Source: an uncultured Acidimicrobiales bacterium
GTDB taxonomy: Bacteria; Actinomycetota; Acidimicrobiia; Acidimicrobiales; SZUA-35
Length of the DNA: 61,706 bases
Reading direction: 5' to 3'
Assembly: GCA_938029215.1 (NCBI GenBank)
Contig: CALHFG010000006.1
Location: 1 to 61,706 of the forward strand
The position numbers and the translations under genes are program-made. Numbering within the stretch: position 1 is the stretch's first letter; each line of letters starts with the position of its first letter. Shown here one piece after another: positions 1-8,358 of the stretch. The notes below the pieces were generated by a model. The model was not told the DNA's origin. It saw nothing but the letters and a program-made list of their open reading frames with translations, and made no database searches.

Positions 1-1442
1 TCGCCGTCACTGTCTGCAACGGCGGGGTCAAACCCGCCCGCGACTTCGGCCCCATCCTCGAGCCCGTCAGCGTCACCGTCTGCTACGAGAGGGTTGAGGC
101 CGGCAGCGACTTCTTGGAAGTCTGTAAGTCCATCGTCGTCGGAGTCAGCCAGAACCCAACTCGTGCCAAGGGCCTGTTCCTCAGCCAAGGTGAAAGAATC
201 CCCGTCGTAGTCATCGTCAACGTCACGTACCCCGTCAGCATCGGAGTCCAGTTCATTGCCAATCAAGTAGGGGATCGCGTTTGACTCGACAAGATTGTCC
301 CGCTCCCGAGCCACGAACGTCACATACCCATCTTCCAACACAGTCGTGTCAACAGTCGCTAGGCCATCGGCGCCGAACGTCGCCACCGCAACGTCGTCTG
401 CAAACAGCTCGACCCCACGATCACCAGAACCAACAACACTGAACTCGATCGACCCGAAGAGCAGCGTTCCATCCGGAGGCCCGGTCATCGAGATCTCAGC
501 CAGATCAGGAGCCGTAGTTCCCCGAGCAACAGTCACTGACACCGGCTCTGACGCCTCCGAGACTCCATCGATCCCAACGAACACCACGAGGTCGACCGCA
601 CCGTCAGGGAACCCTCGAAGATCCCACACCAAATCTTCGCCCGACTCCGCCAAACCAGCGATCCGGTCACCGGCCATCAGAACGATGGGTCCAGCCGGAT
701 CTGGAGACTCGACCCCGATAACGACCGAATCAGTCGAAACGATCGCTCCTTCCGCAGGTGAAGAGATCACCACCAACGGACCAACCGGGTCGTCTGGTTC
801 TCCGTTGTTGGTTTGGGTTTCGCATGAGATGGCGGTTTCGGCGTCGTCGCAGGTGTCTTGTTGCCATGACCCGTCGAGGGTGTCGGTGCCGTTTCCGCCG
901 TCGAGGGTGTCGTTGTCTGATCCGCCGTTGATTTGGTCGTTGCCGTTGCCGCCGTGGATGGTGTCGGCTTGGGAGTCACCGTTGAGGGTGTCGTCACCTG
1001 GCCCGCCGTAGATGGTGTCGTCACCGTCTGCCCCGTTGACGAGGTCGTCGCCGTCGCCGGCGTCGATCCAATCGTTCTGTGATTGACCGTTGATGGTGTC
1101 GTTTCCATCACCGCCACAGATCGTGTCGTTGCCCGATGCTCCGTTGATCACGTCGTTTCCGCCGAGGCCGACGATGACATCATCTCGCCATGTGCCATTC
1201 AGAGTGTCGTCGCCTTCGGTCCCAATGATTGTGGCGTTCAACCCGTTACAGGTGAGTGGTGCCGGATCCGTCCCACCGTCTGGGTTGTCGGGTTCACCAT
1301 CGAACGTTTGGGTTTCACACGAGATAGCGGTTTCGGCGTCGTCGCAGGTGTCGGTTTGCCATGACCCGAACACAGCGCACTGCTGGTGCCCGTTCTGTCC
1401 AGCGTGGGTCACAATTGGGTCGTTCTGTCCAGTAGAAGCCAC
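1..1442 (-). CDS. RTX / thrombospondin-3 repeat calcium-binding protein, partial
   Basis: An open minus-strand frame without a stop runs off the left edge. Reading from the right it has a Cys-rich linker ending in TCDDAETAISCETQT, then about ten hemolysin-type GGxGxD nonapeptides (roughly 850-1220), a second copy of the Cys linker, an Ig-like/all-beta region (about 330-780), and DxDxDG thrombospondin type-3 repeats (1-290). RTX and TSP3 repeats bind Ca2+ in secreted or surface proteins, so an extracellular adhesin-like or structural role is inferred. The start is unclear. No ATG lies between the tRNA and the repeats; GTG at 1442 or 1412 are options, and the frame stays open through the tRNA gene. 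The first Cys linker looks like the tail of a missing RTX block, so the gene may be 5'-truncated. Confidence 0.7.
   Translation of the reverse strand, partial: MASTGQNDPIVTHAGQNGHQQCAVFGSWQTDTCDDAETAISCETQTFDGEPDNPDGGTDPAPLTCNGLNATIIGTEGDDTLNGTWRDDVIVGLGGNDVINGASGNDTICGGDGNDTINGQSQNDWIDAGDGDDLVNGADGDDTIYGGPGDDTLNGDSQADTIHGGNGNDQINGGSDNDTLDGGNGTDTLDGSWQQDTCDDAETAISCETQTNNGEPDDPVGPLVVISSPAEGAIVSTDSVVIGVESPDPAGPIVLMAGDRIAGLAESGEDLVWDLRGFPDGAVDLVVFVGIDGVSEASEPVSVTVARGTTAPDLAEISMTGPPDGTLLFGSIEFSVVGSGDRGVELFADDVAVATFGADGLATVDTTVLEDGYVTFVARERDNLVESNAIPYLIGNELDSDADGVRDVDDDYDGDSFTLAEEQALGTSWVLADSDDDGLTDFQEVAAGLNPLVADGDADGLEDGAEVAGGFDPAVADSDG
812..873. repeat. 62-bp intragenic repeat, copy 1
   Basis: This copy encodes the Cys linker of the RTX protein. 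It matches 1307-1368 with about six differences over 62 bp, which indicates duplication of a whole RTX-plus-linker module. Confidence 0.8.
1307..1368. repeat. 62-bp intragenic repeat, copy 2
   Basis: Second copy of the 812-873 repeat. It sits at the right end of the recognisable RTX frame. Immediately to its right the reading frame loses all RTX character, and a 12-bp direct repeat (CGTTCTGTCCAG at 1391-1402 and 1421-1432) appears. Confidence 0.8.
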
Positions 1443-1484
1443 AGTGAGTGTGGTCGTCCACAGGAATTTGGGGGGAGGTGTGAG

Positions 1485-1574
1485 TGGCGGAGAGAGGGGG
1501 ATTCGAACCCCCGGTGACCGTGAAGCCACAACGGTTTTCAAGACCGACGCAATAGTCCGCTCTGCCATCTCTCC
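1485..1574 (-). tRNA. tRNA-Ser(TGA)
   Basis: A 90-nt class II tRNA with a long variable arm. The acceptor strand GGAGAGA pairs with TCTCTCC, followed by discriminator G and an encoded CCA (complement of 1485-1488). The anticodon loop CTTGAAA gives TGA (complement of 1538-1540), and the T-arm GGTTCGAATCC is present. Its 3' end faces the RTX gene, the side at which tRNA-targeting islands usually insert. Confidence 0.95.
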
Positions 1575-1684
1575 ACCTCTAACGGTAGCAATCCGCGGAC
1601 ACGAATTTGCCGATTATGCTCGGGCAGGCAAGGATCGGTAGCACGAACGGTTAGACCCGATCCATCACGGCGAATGGCGAAAAT

Positions 1685-3028
1685 ATGAATGTACGACGAC
1701 TCCTGGCGGCCTTGGCCCTTTTCTTGACCCTTGGCGTCGCGTCTGCGGTGCCGGTCCAGGCGGCCGAACCGAACGATCGCTGGGCAACCGCAACCTCGAT
1801 CGAAGAGATGGTGGCGTCGGCCGACTACATCGAACAACTGGATGCCCCAGTGCTCCGTCTCTACCAGGCGTTCTTCAATCGGCCACCCGACCTCGGCGGC
1901 GCCAAATACTGGCTGGGCATCCGTCGGCAGGGATTCGACTTGCTCCAGATAGCGGGGTTCATGGCCGACGGCGATGAGTTCGCCAACACCTACGCCGGCA
2001 CCTCCAACCCTCTCTACGTGGAACTCGTCTACAGCAACGTGCTCGGTCGCGCGTTCGATCAAGAAGGCTATGACTACTGGCTCGGTTTGCTAAACGAAGG
2101 CGCTATCAACCGGGTCGAACTGGTCTTTTACGTCACCCAGAACCTCGAGTTCATCAACAGCTACCCCTTCCTGGGCCCACTTTCGTTCATCATCTTCTCC
2201 GATCTCGGTGTACACCGGGTCACCGGAGCGGAGTCTCAACAGGTCGTGTTTGAATCGGTATCCGATGTTGCCGACGACGGTGATGGCGGGCTGCTGCTGC
2301 AGTTCCCCGATGACCTCACCACCATCTATCACGACACCGGCGGCGACACCTATCAGCCGGTGATCTTCACCAGCGCCGGCTACGAACTTGAACTGGTCGG
2401 CAGCCGACTGGATGGCGACGCCCTGTTCGTCGAGTACTTCCTGGGCACGGAGCCGTTGCGAGCGGACCGTGATGCGCGCCTGTTCATTGGCGACAAGCAG
2501 AGCGATGGGTTTACCGACCTCGGACTGGTCGGAGGTTTCGAAAGCGGAACCTTCTTCAGCCCGACCGTCGGCGATCTGACCGCAGGCATCTGGTTTGGTG
2601 AAGGGTTCAAAGGATGGAGCATCTTCAATTCGGTCGGCCTGGTGGCTGATTCGAGCACGCACCCATCACGTCCCATTTGCAATTTTGTGGAAGACATCCC
2701 GAACTGCATCGATGCGGTCGCCGCGGGCACCGACGGAACCGACCTGCTGTTGGCTGGTCCTCGGGTTCTCGATGCGGGTGACGGAACCTTCACCCAATCC
2801 GAATTCTGGATCAGCCTGGTCAACCTTGAGACGGGAGCCGACCAGGTGGTATTCAGCCAGGCGGGTCAGCGAAGCTGGGGTGTGGAGTCGATGTTCGTAC
2901 AAGATGGCATCATCGTCGTGAACCGGATCCTGGCCGACAACACAATCCTGCCGGCGTTGCTGATCGAACCCGCTTCGGGTGAGACCGCGGAAATGCCCGT
3001 CGCAGGATTTGCTCGCCCAACCCGCTAG
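1685..3028 (+). CDS. secreted DUF4214-domain protein
   Basis: A 447-residue protein with a clear N-terminal signal peptide (MNVRRLLAALALFLTLGV, predicted cleavage near VQA-AEP at about residue 27). Residues about 50-165 carry two DUF4214-like helical repeats with NRxPDxxGxxYWL and the related GRAxDxEGYDYWL. DUF4214 occurs in actinobacterial cell-surface proteins, often near RTX or S-layer proteins, but its function is not established. The remaining ~280 residues look like a beta-rich, possibly propeller-type domain that I cannot name. The ATG start gives the signal peptide directly. The next gene starts 13 bp downstream. The protein probably acts outside the cell. Confidence 0.75.
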   Translation: MNVRRLLAALALFLTLGVASAVPVQAAEPNDRWATATSIEEMVASADYIEQLDAPVLRLYQAFFNRPPDLGGAKYWLGIRRQGFDLLQIAGFMADGDEFANTYAGTSNPLYVELVYSNVLGRAFDQEGYDYWLGLLNEGAINRVELVFYVTQNLEFINSYPFLGPLSFIIFSDLGVHRVTGAESQQVVFESVSDVADDGDGGLLLQFPDDLTTIYHDTGGDTYQPVIFTSAGYELELVGSRLDGDALFVEYFLGTEPLRADRDARLFIGDKQSDGFTDLGLVGGFESGTFFSPTVGDLTAGIWFGEGFKGWSIFNSVGLVADSSTHPSRPICNFVEDIPNCIDAVAAGTDGTDLLLAGPRVLDAGDGTFTQSEFWISLVNLETGADQVVFSQAGQRSWGVESMFVQDGIIVVNRILADNTILPALLIEPASGETAEMPVAGFARPTR

Positions 3029-3041
3029 CTATCCTCACTCG

Positions 3042-3896
3042 GTGCCCAAGGAGACTGTAGAGATCGACCTTGGTGACGCACGAGGCGTTTGCCTCACCGC
3101 CGACCGCTGGCCTGGTGATCTCGAACCGGTCGTGTTGCAGCACGGGGGTGGTCAGACGCGCCATTCGTGGGGAGAAACGGCCGAAGCAATCGCTGCCACC
3201 GGGCACGAGGTGTATTCGGTAGACCTTCGCGGCCATGGCGACAGCACGTGGGCTGCCGACGGCGCCTATGCCTTTTCGGACTATGCGCTGGATCTCAACG
3301 AGCTCCTCGCCCGATTCGATCAGCCTGCCGTTGTGGTTGGGGCTTCGCTCGGCGGGATGGCCGGCATGATCACTGCGGGCCATCATCAGCACCTCGTGAA
3401 GGCGTTGGTGCTGGTTGATATCACCGCACGTCCTGCAACCGATGGGGTCGATCGAGTGCTGTCGTTCATGGCTCAGACGGCTGACACCGGCTTTGCCACG
3501 CTGGAGGAAGCGGGCGACGCGGTGGCCGCTTATCAGCCCGGACGCACTCGGCCCAAAAACCTTGACGGCCTGAAGAAGAACCTGCGTTTGGGAGACGACG
3601 GTCGCTGGCGTTGGCATTGGGATCCAGCCTTCATGACACACCGGAATCAGGCGAGCCGGGGCCGGAATGACTTCCATCTGGAGCTGGAGCATGCCGCCCG
3701 TGCCCTCACCTGCCCCACGTTTCTGATTCGGGGTCGCAAAAGCGATCTCGTCACCGACGCCGAAGTGGCCGACTTTCTGCAGCTGGTTCCGCACGCGCAG
3801 TATGTTGATGTTGCGGATGCTGCCCACATGGTGGCGGGCGACGTGAACGATGTCTTCACCGCCTCGGTGTTGGAATTCCTCGCGACTCTGCACTGA
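3042..3896 (+). CDS. alpha/beta hydrolase
   Basis: A 284-residue alpha/beta-hydrolase-fold protein. The oxyanion region is VVLQHGGGQTRHSW and the nucleophile elbow GASLGGMAG supplies the Ser. A late Asp lies near LIRGRKSDLV and the catalytic His in DAAHMVAGD, completing a Ser-Asp-His triad. The substrate cannot be read from sequence; relatives are esterases, lipases and C-C hydrolases. A longer frame starting at 2979 overlaps the previous gene. I prefer GTG at 3042 because a TATCCT box (3030-3035) ends 6 nt before it, the leaderless pattern seen throughout the window. Confidence 0.85.
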   Translation: MPKETVEIDLGDARGVCLTADRWPGDLEPVVLQHGGGQTRHSWGETAEAIAATGHEVYSVDLRGHGDSTWAADGAYAFSDYALDLNELLARFDQPAVVVGASLGGMAGMITAGHHQHLVKALVLVDITARPATDGVDRVLSFMAQTADTGFATLEEAGDAVAAYQPGRTRPKNLDGLKKNLRLGDDGRWRWHWDPAFMTHRNQASRGRNDFHLELEHAARALTCPTFLIRGRKSDLVTDAEVADFLQLVPHAQYVDVADAAHMVAGDVNDVFTASVLEFLATLH

Positions 3897-3914
3897 ACCC
3901 GCCACACTGGGGGC

Positions 3915-4373
3915 ATGGCTGATTCCGCCCTCAAGGCACAACTCCGTTCCGATATGACCGCTTCGATGAAGGCGGGCGATAAGGACCGAACCGGCACCCT
4001 TCGGCTGCTAATGGCTGCGGTGATGGCGGAAGAGAAGGCCGGAGATACCGCGGTTGAGCTCGACGATGCCGCGGTCCAGAGTGTTCTCAAGCGTCAGCTG
4101 AAACAGCGGGCCGAGTCGATCGAGGCGTTCCGCGCCGGGGGTCGTGAAGAGCAAGCCGCCGCCGAGGAAGCCGAAGCGGCGATCATCGCCGAATACTTGC
4201 CGGCAGCAATGAGCGACGAAGAGCTCGAAGCCAAGGTCAAGGATGCGCTCGCCGAAGGCGGCTTTTCCGAGATGTCGCAGATGGGTCAGGCGATGAAAGC
4301 GGTCATGGCTGCGGTGGGTGGTGACGCCGACGGCAAGAAGGTGTCGGCTCTTGTTCGTTCCGCGCTGTCGTGA
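3915..4373 (+). CDS. GatB/YqeY domain-containing protein
   Basis: A 152-residue protein of normal length for the YqeY family, with the typical N-terminal pattern LRSDMTASMKAGDKDRTGTLRLL and a C-terminal helical domain like the tail of the amidotransferase subunit GatB (EYLPAAMSDEELEAKV, then GQAMKAVM). In GatB this tail contacts tRNA; the function of free-standing YqeY is uncertain. It starts 18 bp after the hydrolase, so co-transcription is possible. Confidence 0.9.
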   Translation: MADSALKAQLRSDMTASMKAGDKDRTGTLRLLMAAVMAEEKAGDTAVELDDAAVQSVLKRQLKQRAESIEAFRAGGREEQAAAEEAEAAIIAEYLPAAMSDEELEAKVKDALAEGGFSEMSQMGQAMKAVMAAVGGDADGKKVSALVRSALS

Positions 4374-4429
4374 AGGGGGCCCGGTGTTGTCGTGTCCGTC
4401 CGATCTCGGCCCGCCCGTAGGCTGAGCTG

Positions 4430-5344
4430 GTGAGTATCGCATTCCTTGGTCCGCAGGGGACCTTCACCGAGCAAGCGCTCAAGACCCAGGCCGATCTGGC
4501 CGGGCAAGAGACTATTCCCATGCGTACGTTCGTGGATGTGCTGCATGCCACCCGCGACGGCGATGTGGACTTAGGGTTCGTCGCCATCGAGAACGCCATC
4601 GAGGGCACGGTGAACGTCACCATGGACACCCTTGCGTTTGATACCGAACTGCTGATCCAACGAGAAGTGGTGCTCGACATCACCATGGAACTCATGGCTC
4701 AGCCTGGCACCTCCCTGGCAGATGTGAAGGTTGTTGCTTCCCACCCGGTGGCCAATGCCCAGTGCCGCACGTGGCTGCGTACCAACCTTCCCGATGTCAC
4801 CATCCAGCCGGCAAACTCCACCGCCGACGGCGCCCGAATCGCATCGGAGTCTGCCGGCGTCGCTGCGCTCGGCCCCAGCATCGCCGGTCAGCAGTATGGG
4901 CTGCAGTCGTTGGCATCCGACGTCGCCGATCACAAGGGCAACCAAACCCGATTCTTGGTGGTCGCCCGAAGCGGTGTCCCAGCGCCCAGCGGACACGACA
5001 AGACAACCGTCGTGCTCACCCAGCGCGATGATCACCCCGGCTCGTTGGTTGCGATCCTGCAAGAGTTCGCGGCCCGCAACATCAACCTGTCGAAGCTCAC
5101 CTCGCGCCCCGCCAACAAAACCCTCGGTGACTACGCCTTTATCATCGACCTCGACGGCCATATCGCCGACGACGTGGTAGCTGACTGTCTGAAGAACATC
5201 CGGGCCAAACACGCCTCGGTGAAGTTCCTCGGCAGCTACCCGACCGCCGGCAACGGCTCGGATGAAACCCGCTTCCGCAACTCAGAGGCGTGGAACGAAG
5301 CCACCGGCTGGATGGACGGGCTGCGCAGTCAACTGAACCGTTAA
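4430..5344 (+). CDS. pheA: prephenate dehydratase
   Basis: A 304-residue monofunctional prephenate dehydratase that converts prephenate to phenylpyruvate, the committed step to phenylalanine. The catalytic domain starts with IAFLGPQGTFTEQAL and includes the FVAIENAIEGTV segment. The C-terminal ACT domain (about 200-275, GSLVAILQEFAARNINLSKL then SRP) is the expected Phe-binding regulatory domain. The start is GTG at 4430, preceded by TAGGCT (4418-4423) with 6 nt between and no ribosome-binding site, so the message is probably leaderless. aroC and a trpB-like gene of the same wider pathway lie elsewhere in the window. Confidence 0.95.
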   Translation: MSIAFLGPQGTFTEQALKTQADLAGQETIPMRTFVDVLHATRDGDVDLGFVAIENAIEGTVNVTMDTLAFDTELLIQREVVLDITMELMAQPGTSLADVKVVASHPVANAQCRTWLRTNLPDVTIQPANSTADGARIASESAGVAALGPSIAGQQYGLQSLASDVADHKGNQTRFLVVARSGVPAPSGHDKTTVVLTQRDDHPGSLVAILQEFAARNINLSKLTSRPANKTLGDYAFIIDLDGHIADDVVADCLKNIRAKHASVKFLGSYPTAGNGSDETRFRNSEAWNEATGWMDGLRSQLNR

Positions 5345-5353
5345 CCCACAAGC

Positions 5354-5387
5354 GTGCAACACCCGGTGACGGGTCCATTCGTTGCAC
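5354..5387. terminator. stem-loop between convergent pheA and MBL gene
   Basis: Nested inverted repeats: GTGCAAC (5354-5360) pairs with GTTGCAC (5381-5387) around an inner ACCCG-gtga-CGGGT hairpin (5361-5374). It sits between two convergent stop codons and lacks a T-run, so it is a probable but non-canonical transcription stop. Confidence 0.5.
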
Positions 5388-5444
5388 CTCGTTCCTCGGC
5401 GCTACGGCATGGACACCGTCACCGACTGTTGCAGGCCGGGTGGG

Positions 5445-6152
5445 CTAGCTGAACATTGCGAGCCACTGCTCGGCGGTGTCTGGTCGATACACGATGTTGT
5501 TGGCTCGCGTCTCACCCATTGTCTGGGTGGGCTTCGGTGAGTATTGGTGACCGGGGCACAGGATCACGTCGTCTCCAACGCCTGCGAGTCCCGACGTCAG
5601 GCTGTGGTAGAGCGTTGCGGCATCGCCACCGGGCAGATCGGTACGACCACATCCGTCGAGGAACAGCGTGTCACCCGAGACCAGATGACCCTCCACCAGA
5701 ATGCACTGGGAACCTGGCGTGTGGCCCGGGGTGTGAATCAGGTCGATCGGGATGTCACCAACGTGAAGCTGATCGCCGGGTTTATGGGCAACCATGTGCT
5801 CGGCGCCGACCCCGGTGACCTTGGTGACGAACTCGGTCTCGGGCGCTTGCAGGTGAATCGGAACGTCATGCTTGGCGAGCAGTTCGGTGATCCCCACCAC
5901 GTCGAAGCCCATCATGGAACCACCAACATGATCGGCGTGATAGTGGGTGCCGATGACGCCGGTGAGCGAAAGACCTTCAGCAGCCACGATGTCGAGCAGG
6001 CCGTCGACGTCGTAGGCCGGATCGACCAGTAACGCTTCACCGCTGTCTCGGTCGCCGATGAGGTACGCGAAATTGACCATTTGACCTGCTATCGGATCGT
6101 TCTTGGCGAAATCACGGCCGGACAGCAGCTGGCGAAAAACGAGAGAACCCAT
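5445..6152 (-). CDS. MBL-fold hydrolase (glyoxalase II / persulfide dioxygenase-like)
   Basis: A 235-residue metallo-beta-lactamase-fold protein with the metal motif THYHADHVGG, a downstream metal His in HTPGHTPGSQ, and a metal-bridging Asp in SGDTLF followed by GCGRTDLPGGD. The last motif is common in persulfide-dioxygenase/ETHE1-like and related glyoxalase II-like enzymes, so thiol-ester or persulfide chemistry is likely; the exact substrate is inferred only. The frame is open further upstream, but ATG at 6152 is chosen because TATCGT (complement of 6159-6164) lies 6 nt before it and homologous sequence starts there. Confidence 0.85.
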   Translation of the reverse strand: MGSLVFRQLLSGRDFAKNDPIAGQMVNFAYLIGDRDSGEALLVDPAYDVDGLLDIVAAEGLSLTGVIGTHYHADHVGGSMMGFDVVGITELLAKHDVPIHLQAPETEFVTKVTGVGAEHMVAHKPGDQLHVGDIPIDLIHTPGHTPGSQCILVEGHLVSGDTLFLDGCGRTDLPGGDAATLYHSLTSGLAGVGDDVILCPGHQYSPKPTQTMGETRANNIVYRPDTAEQWLAMFS

Positions 6153-6322
6153 GCCACAACGATACGGCCCCGAGCCCGACCCCGCAGTGGTGCGCGCTGA
6201 CAGTTCCGGTTCGGGTCGTTCGAACTGGTCCGATCGAACCAAACATCGACAAGCAACTACAACAGCTCGGGGTTCGTGCCGATGCTTCAGCGAACTTCCT
6301 TCTACTTCTTGGGCGATGTGAA

Positions 6323-7027
6323 ATGACGGCGACCTCTCTTTGTGACTCTTCGATCGATGATCGAGCGATGCGGGCCCTCGACCGCATTCGTGACGCTCTC
6401 GATCAGGTGGCTCAGCAAATCGACCTCGCAGATTCTGTGCTGCCAGGTAGTCAAATTTCGGGCCAACCAGCCGAAAGGTGTAGGGAGCAGGCCGAGGGCG
6501 GGCTGCTGCGAACTGCTCTACAGCGAGGAAGCATGTTGATTACCAAGGAATCATCCAACCGGCTGGCCGCGGAACGAAAAAGTGCGACCGACGATCTGGC
6601 CGGTCACGTCGGCTCGGTACTACGCGAACTGAACTCGGTCCGAACCGAAACCACCCGACTGCTCGACCAGCGTCGTCAACTGGAGGTCTACCTGGCCGCG
6701 CTCAAGACCGAACTTGAGGGTCTGCGCGCCGAAAAGGTTGAGCTGATGGCGTTGAAAGCCCAGGTCAAGCCCCACGTGGCCGCCGAGGCTGACGTCGATC
6801 TGGTGGCTCAGGCTCGCATGGTCGTCCACGGCAAGCTCCCCACCGAGCCCGCGCCGACACCAGCTCCGGCTGCGGTACCCGTGCGCACGCCGGCCGTACC
6901 TCAACCGGAGGGCCAGTCGGCTGAATTCAACACCCGCGGCAAGAAGGACGAAGACGCCTTCCGCGCCTTCCTCCTGGCCGACGAGGATCACGACAAGAGC
7001 CGTGAATGGTTCATGTCGCAGGCCTAA
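6323..7027 (+). CDS. coiled-coil protein of unknown function
   Basis: A 234-residue protein not recognised as a known family. Residues about 85-165 form a long heptad-rich coiled coil (VLRELNSVRTETTRLL, then YLAALKTELEGLRAEKVELM), followed by a Pro/Ala linker (about 172-200) and a charged tail. There is no signal peptide or membrane segment, so it is probably cytoplasmic and oligomeric. Coiled coil plus Pro-rich linker recalls DivIVA-type scaffolds, but no diagnostic motif supports that. The first ~60 residues look weakly constrained and the ATG start is uncertain; an internal start at 6533 (MLITKESSNRL) is possible. Confidence 0.55.
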   Translation: MTATSLCDSSIDDRAMRALDRIRDALDQVAQQIDLADSVLPGSQISGQPAERCREQAEGGLLRTALQRGSMLITKESSNRLAAERKSATDDLAGHVGSVLRELNSVRTETTRLLDQRRQLEVYLAALKTELEGLRAEKVELMALKAQVKPHVAAEADVDLVAQARMVVHGKLPTEPAPTPAPAAVPVRTPAVPQPEGQSAEFNTRGKKDEDAFRAFLLADEDHDKSREWFMSQA

Positions 7028-7107
7028 GACCTGCCTAGATCGGCCGGTCGCTCCTGAAGGCGACTGAAAGAGCGACCACAGCGATTCCGGTGTGAAACAA
7101 TCGACCG

Positions 7108-7704
7108 GTGACTTCTCGTATCCGAATCGCCGCCCTGGTGCTGATCCTCGCGGTCAGCACCTTCGGCTTTTTCGGCCCGACGAGTCCGGCCTCGGCTGAG
7201 CAACCCAGCCGGGTTGTTACCGCCCTGCGCCGCGATGGAGTGTTTGTGCACAACCGCCGCGACGACAACGTCGATCGGGCCCGATTAGCCGAGATCGTAG
7301 AGGAAGCCGATCGGCTCGGGTACAAGCTCGCCATCGTGATCCCCAACGATCCGCTCCCAGAGTTGCGGTCATTTGTGCTTCGGGTTCAGCAAGGCGGCGA
7401 GTTCGATGCCGTCCTCGGGTTTGGGTTCGACGATCAAATCGAAGCTGAAACCAGTGAAGCGCTCGACGGTGAGCGTCTCAGCGCCCTGCGAGCAGTGCGA
7501 AACACCGATGGAACCCCCGAGGAACTCTCGGCGCTGTTCCTTACCGAACTCACCACTGAACCAGAGCCCACTATTCCCGACGCAGTGTGGCGGGTTGTTC
7601 GCTGGGTCGGGATCCTCCTTGCTGGCTTGGTGATCGCTGGCATTCTGGAACAGGTGTATCGCAGCGTCTCCAAACGCGGGCGCGACGAACAACCCGTGGC
7701 CTAG
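7108..7704 (+). CDS. secreted or membrane-anchored protein of unknown function
   Basis: A 198-residue protein with an N-terminal signal peptide (residues 1-31, ending SPASA-EQ) and one C-terminal transmembrane helix (about 166-187, VVRWVGILLAGLVIAGILEQ) followed by a positive tail, giving a periplasm-facing domain of about 130 residues. That domain (RLAEIVEEADRLGYKLAIVI...FDAVLGFGFDDQIEAE) resembles the fold pattern of TPM-type domains, but the match is weak and I do not assign a function. The start is GTG at 7108. It is convergent with the trmH-like gene, 15 bp apart. Confidence 0.6.
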   Translation: MTSRIRIAALVLILAVSTFGFFGPTSPASAEQPSRVVTALRRDGVFVHNRRDDNVDRARLAEIVEEADRLGYKLAIVIPNDPLPELRSFVLRVQQGGEFDAVLGFGFDDQIEAETSEALDGERLSALRAVRNTDGTPEELSALFLTELTTEPEPTIPDAVWRVVRWVGILLAGLVIAGILEQVYRSVSKRGRDEQPVA

Positions 7705-7719
7705 CGCCAAACGCTGACT

Positions 7720-8349
7720 TCAGCTGATCTGGGCGTGAGTCCGGATCCAGGCGTGCATCGCGATTCCGGCCGCAACGCCGGCGTTGATGCTTCGGGTTGA
7801 CCCGAATTGGGGGATCGACCGGCACTGACTGAGGTGGGGCCGGATGATGTCGCTGAGCCCCGGACCCTCCTGACCGAAAACGAGGATGCATCGCTCCGGC
7901 AGGGGAGAGGAATTGATGTCGGTCGAGCCGGGCAGGTTGTCGATCCCCACGAGCTCGAGATCGTGATTGGCGGCGAACGCGGTGAGATCTTCGGGTAGTG
8001 GATGGTGCCGAACGTGCTGGTAACGATCGGTCACCATCGCACCCCGACGGTTCCACTTCTTCTTGCCGACTATGTGGACCTCGGCGGCCAGAAACGCGTT
8101 TGCGGTCCGCACCACCGTTCCGATGTTGAGGTCGTGCTGCCAGTTCTCGATCGCTATGTGAAACGGGTGACGACGGGTGTCGAGCTCAGCGATAATCGCT
8201 TCCACCGTCCAATAGCGGTAGCGGTCCAAAACGTTTCGCCGGTCACCCTCGGCCAACAACTGGGGGTCGAACCGGGGATCATCGGGCCACGGTTCGGGAT
8301 GAGGCCCAACGCCGACTTCGCGTGGAACAGGCTGGGGAGGCTCGGTCAC
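7720..8349 (-). CDS. TrmH/SpoU-family RNA 2'-O-methyltransferase
   Basis: A 209-residue SPOUT-class methyltransferase that transfers a methyl group from S-adenosylmethionine to a ribose 2'-OH in tRNA or rRNA. The three family motifs are present: motif 1 NIGTVVRTANAF (catalytic Asn/Arg region), motif 2 FGQEGPGLS, and motif 3 STRSINAGVAAGIAM, which forms the trefoil knot and SAM site. The target nucleotide cannot be read from sequence. It follows pyrE by 9 bp on the same strand, so the two are probably co-transcribed. Confidence 0.9.
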   Translation of the reverse strand: MTEPPQPVPREVGVGPHPEPWPDDPRFDPQLLAEGDRRNVLDRYRYWTVEAIIAELDTRRHPFHIAIENWQHDLNIGTVVRTANAFLAAEVHIVGKKKWNRRGAMVTDRYQHVRHHPLPEDLTAFAANHDLELVGIDNLPGSTDINSSPLPERCILVFGQEGPGLSDIIRPHLSQCRSIPQFGSTRSINAGVAAGIAMHAWIRTHAQIS

Positions 8350-8358
8350 TGGGCGCAG

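Noticed and set aside
767-1117. Thr/Pro-rich 116-residue minus-strand frame
   Set aside because: Out-of-frame reading of the RTX repeats; periodic DNA makes long false frames here.
1485-1568. Extension of the RTX frame to ATG 1568
   Set aside because: It would encode protein through the whole tRNA-Ser gene; the resulting peptide is the well-known artefact of reading antisense to a tRNA-Ser.
2910-3941. 343-residue minus-strand frame
   Set aside because: Antisense to a clear alpha/beta hydrolase gene; composition is that of a shadow frame.
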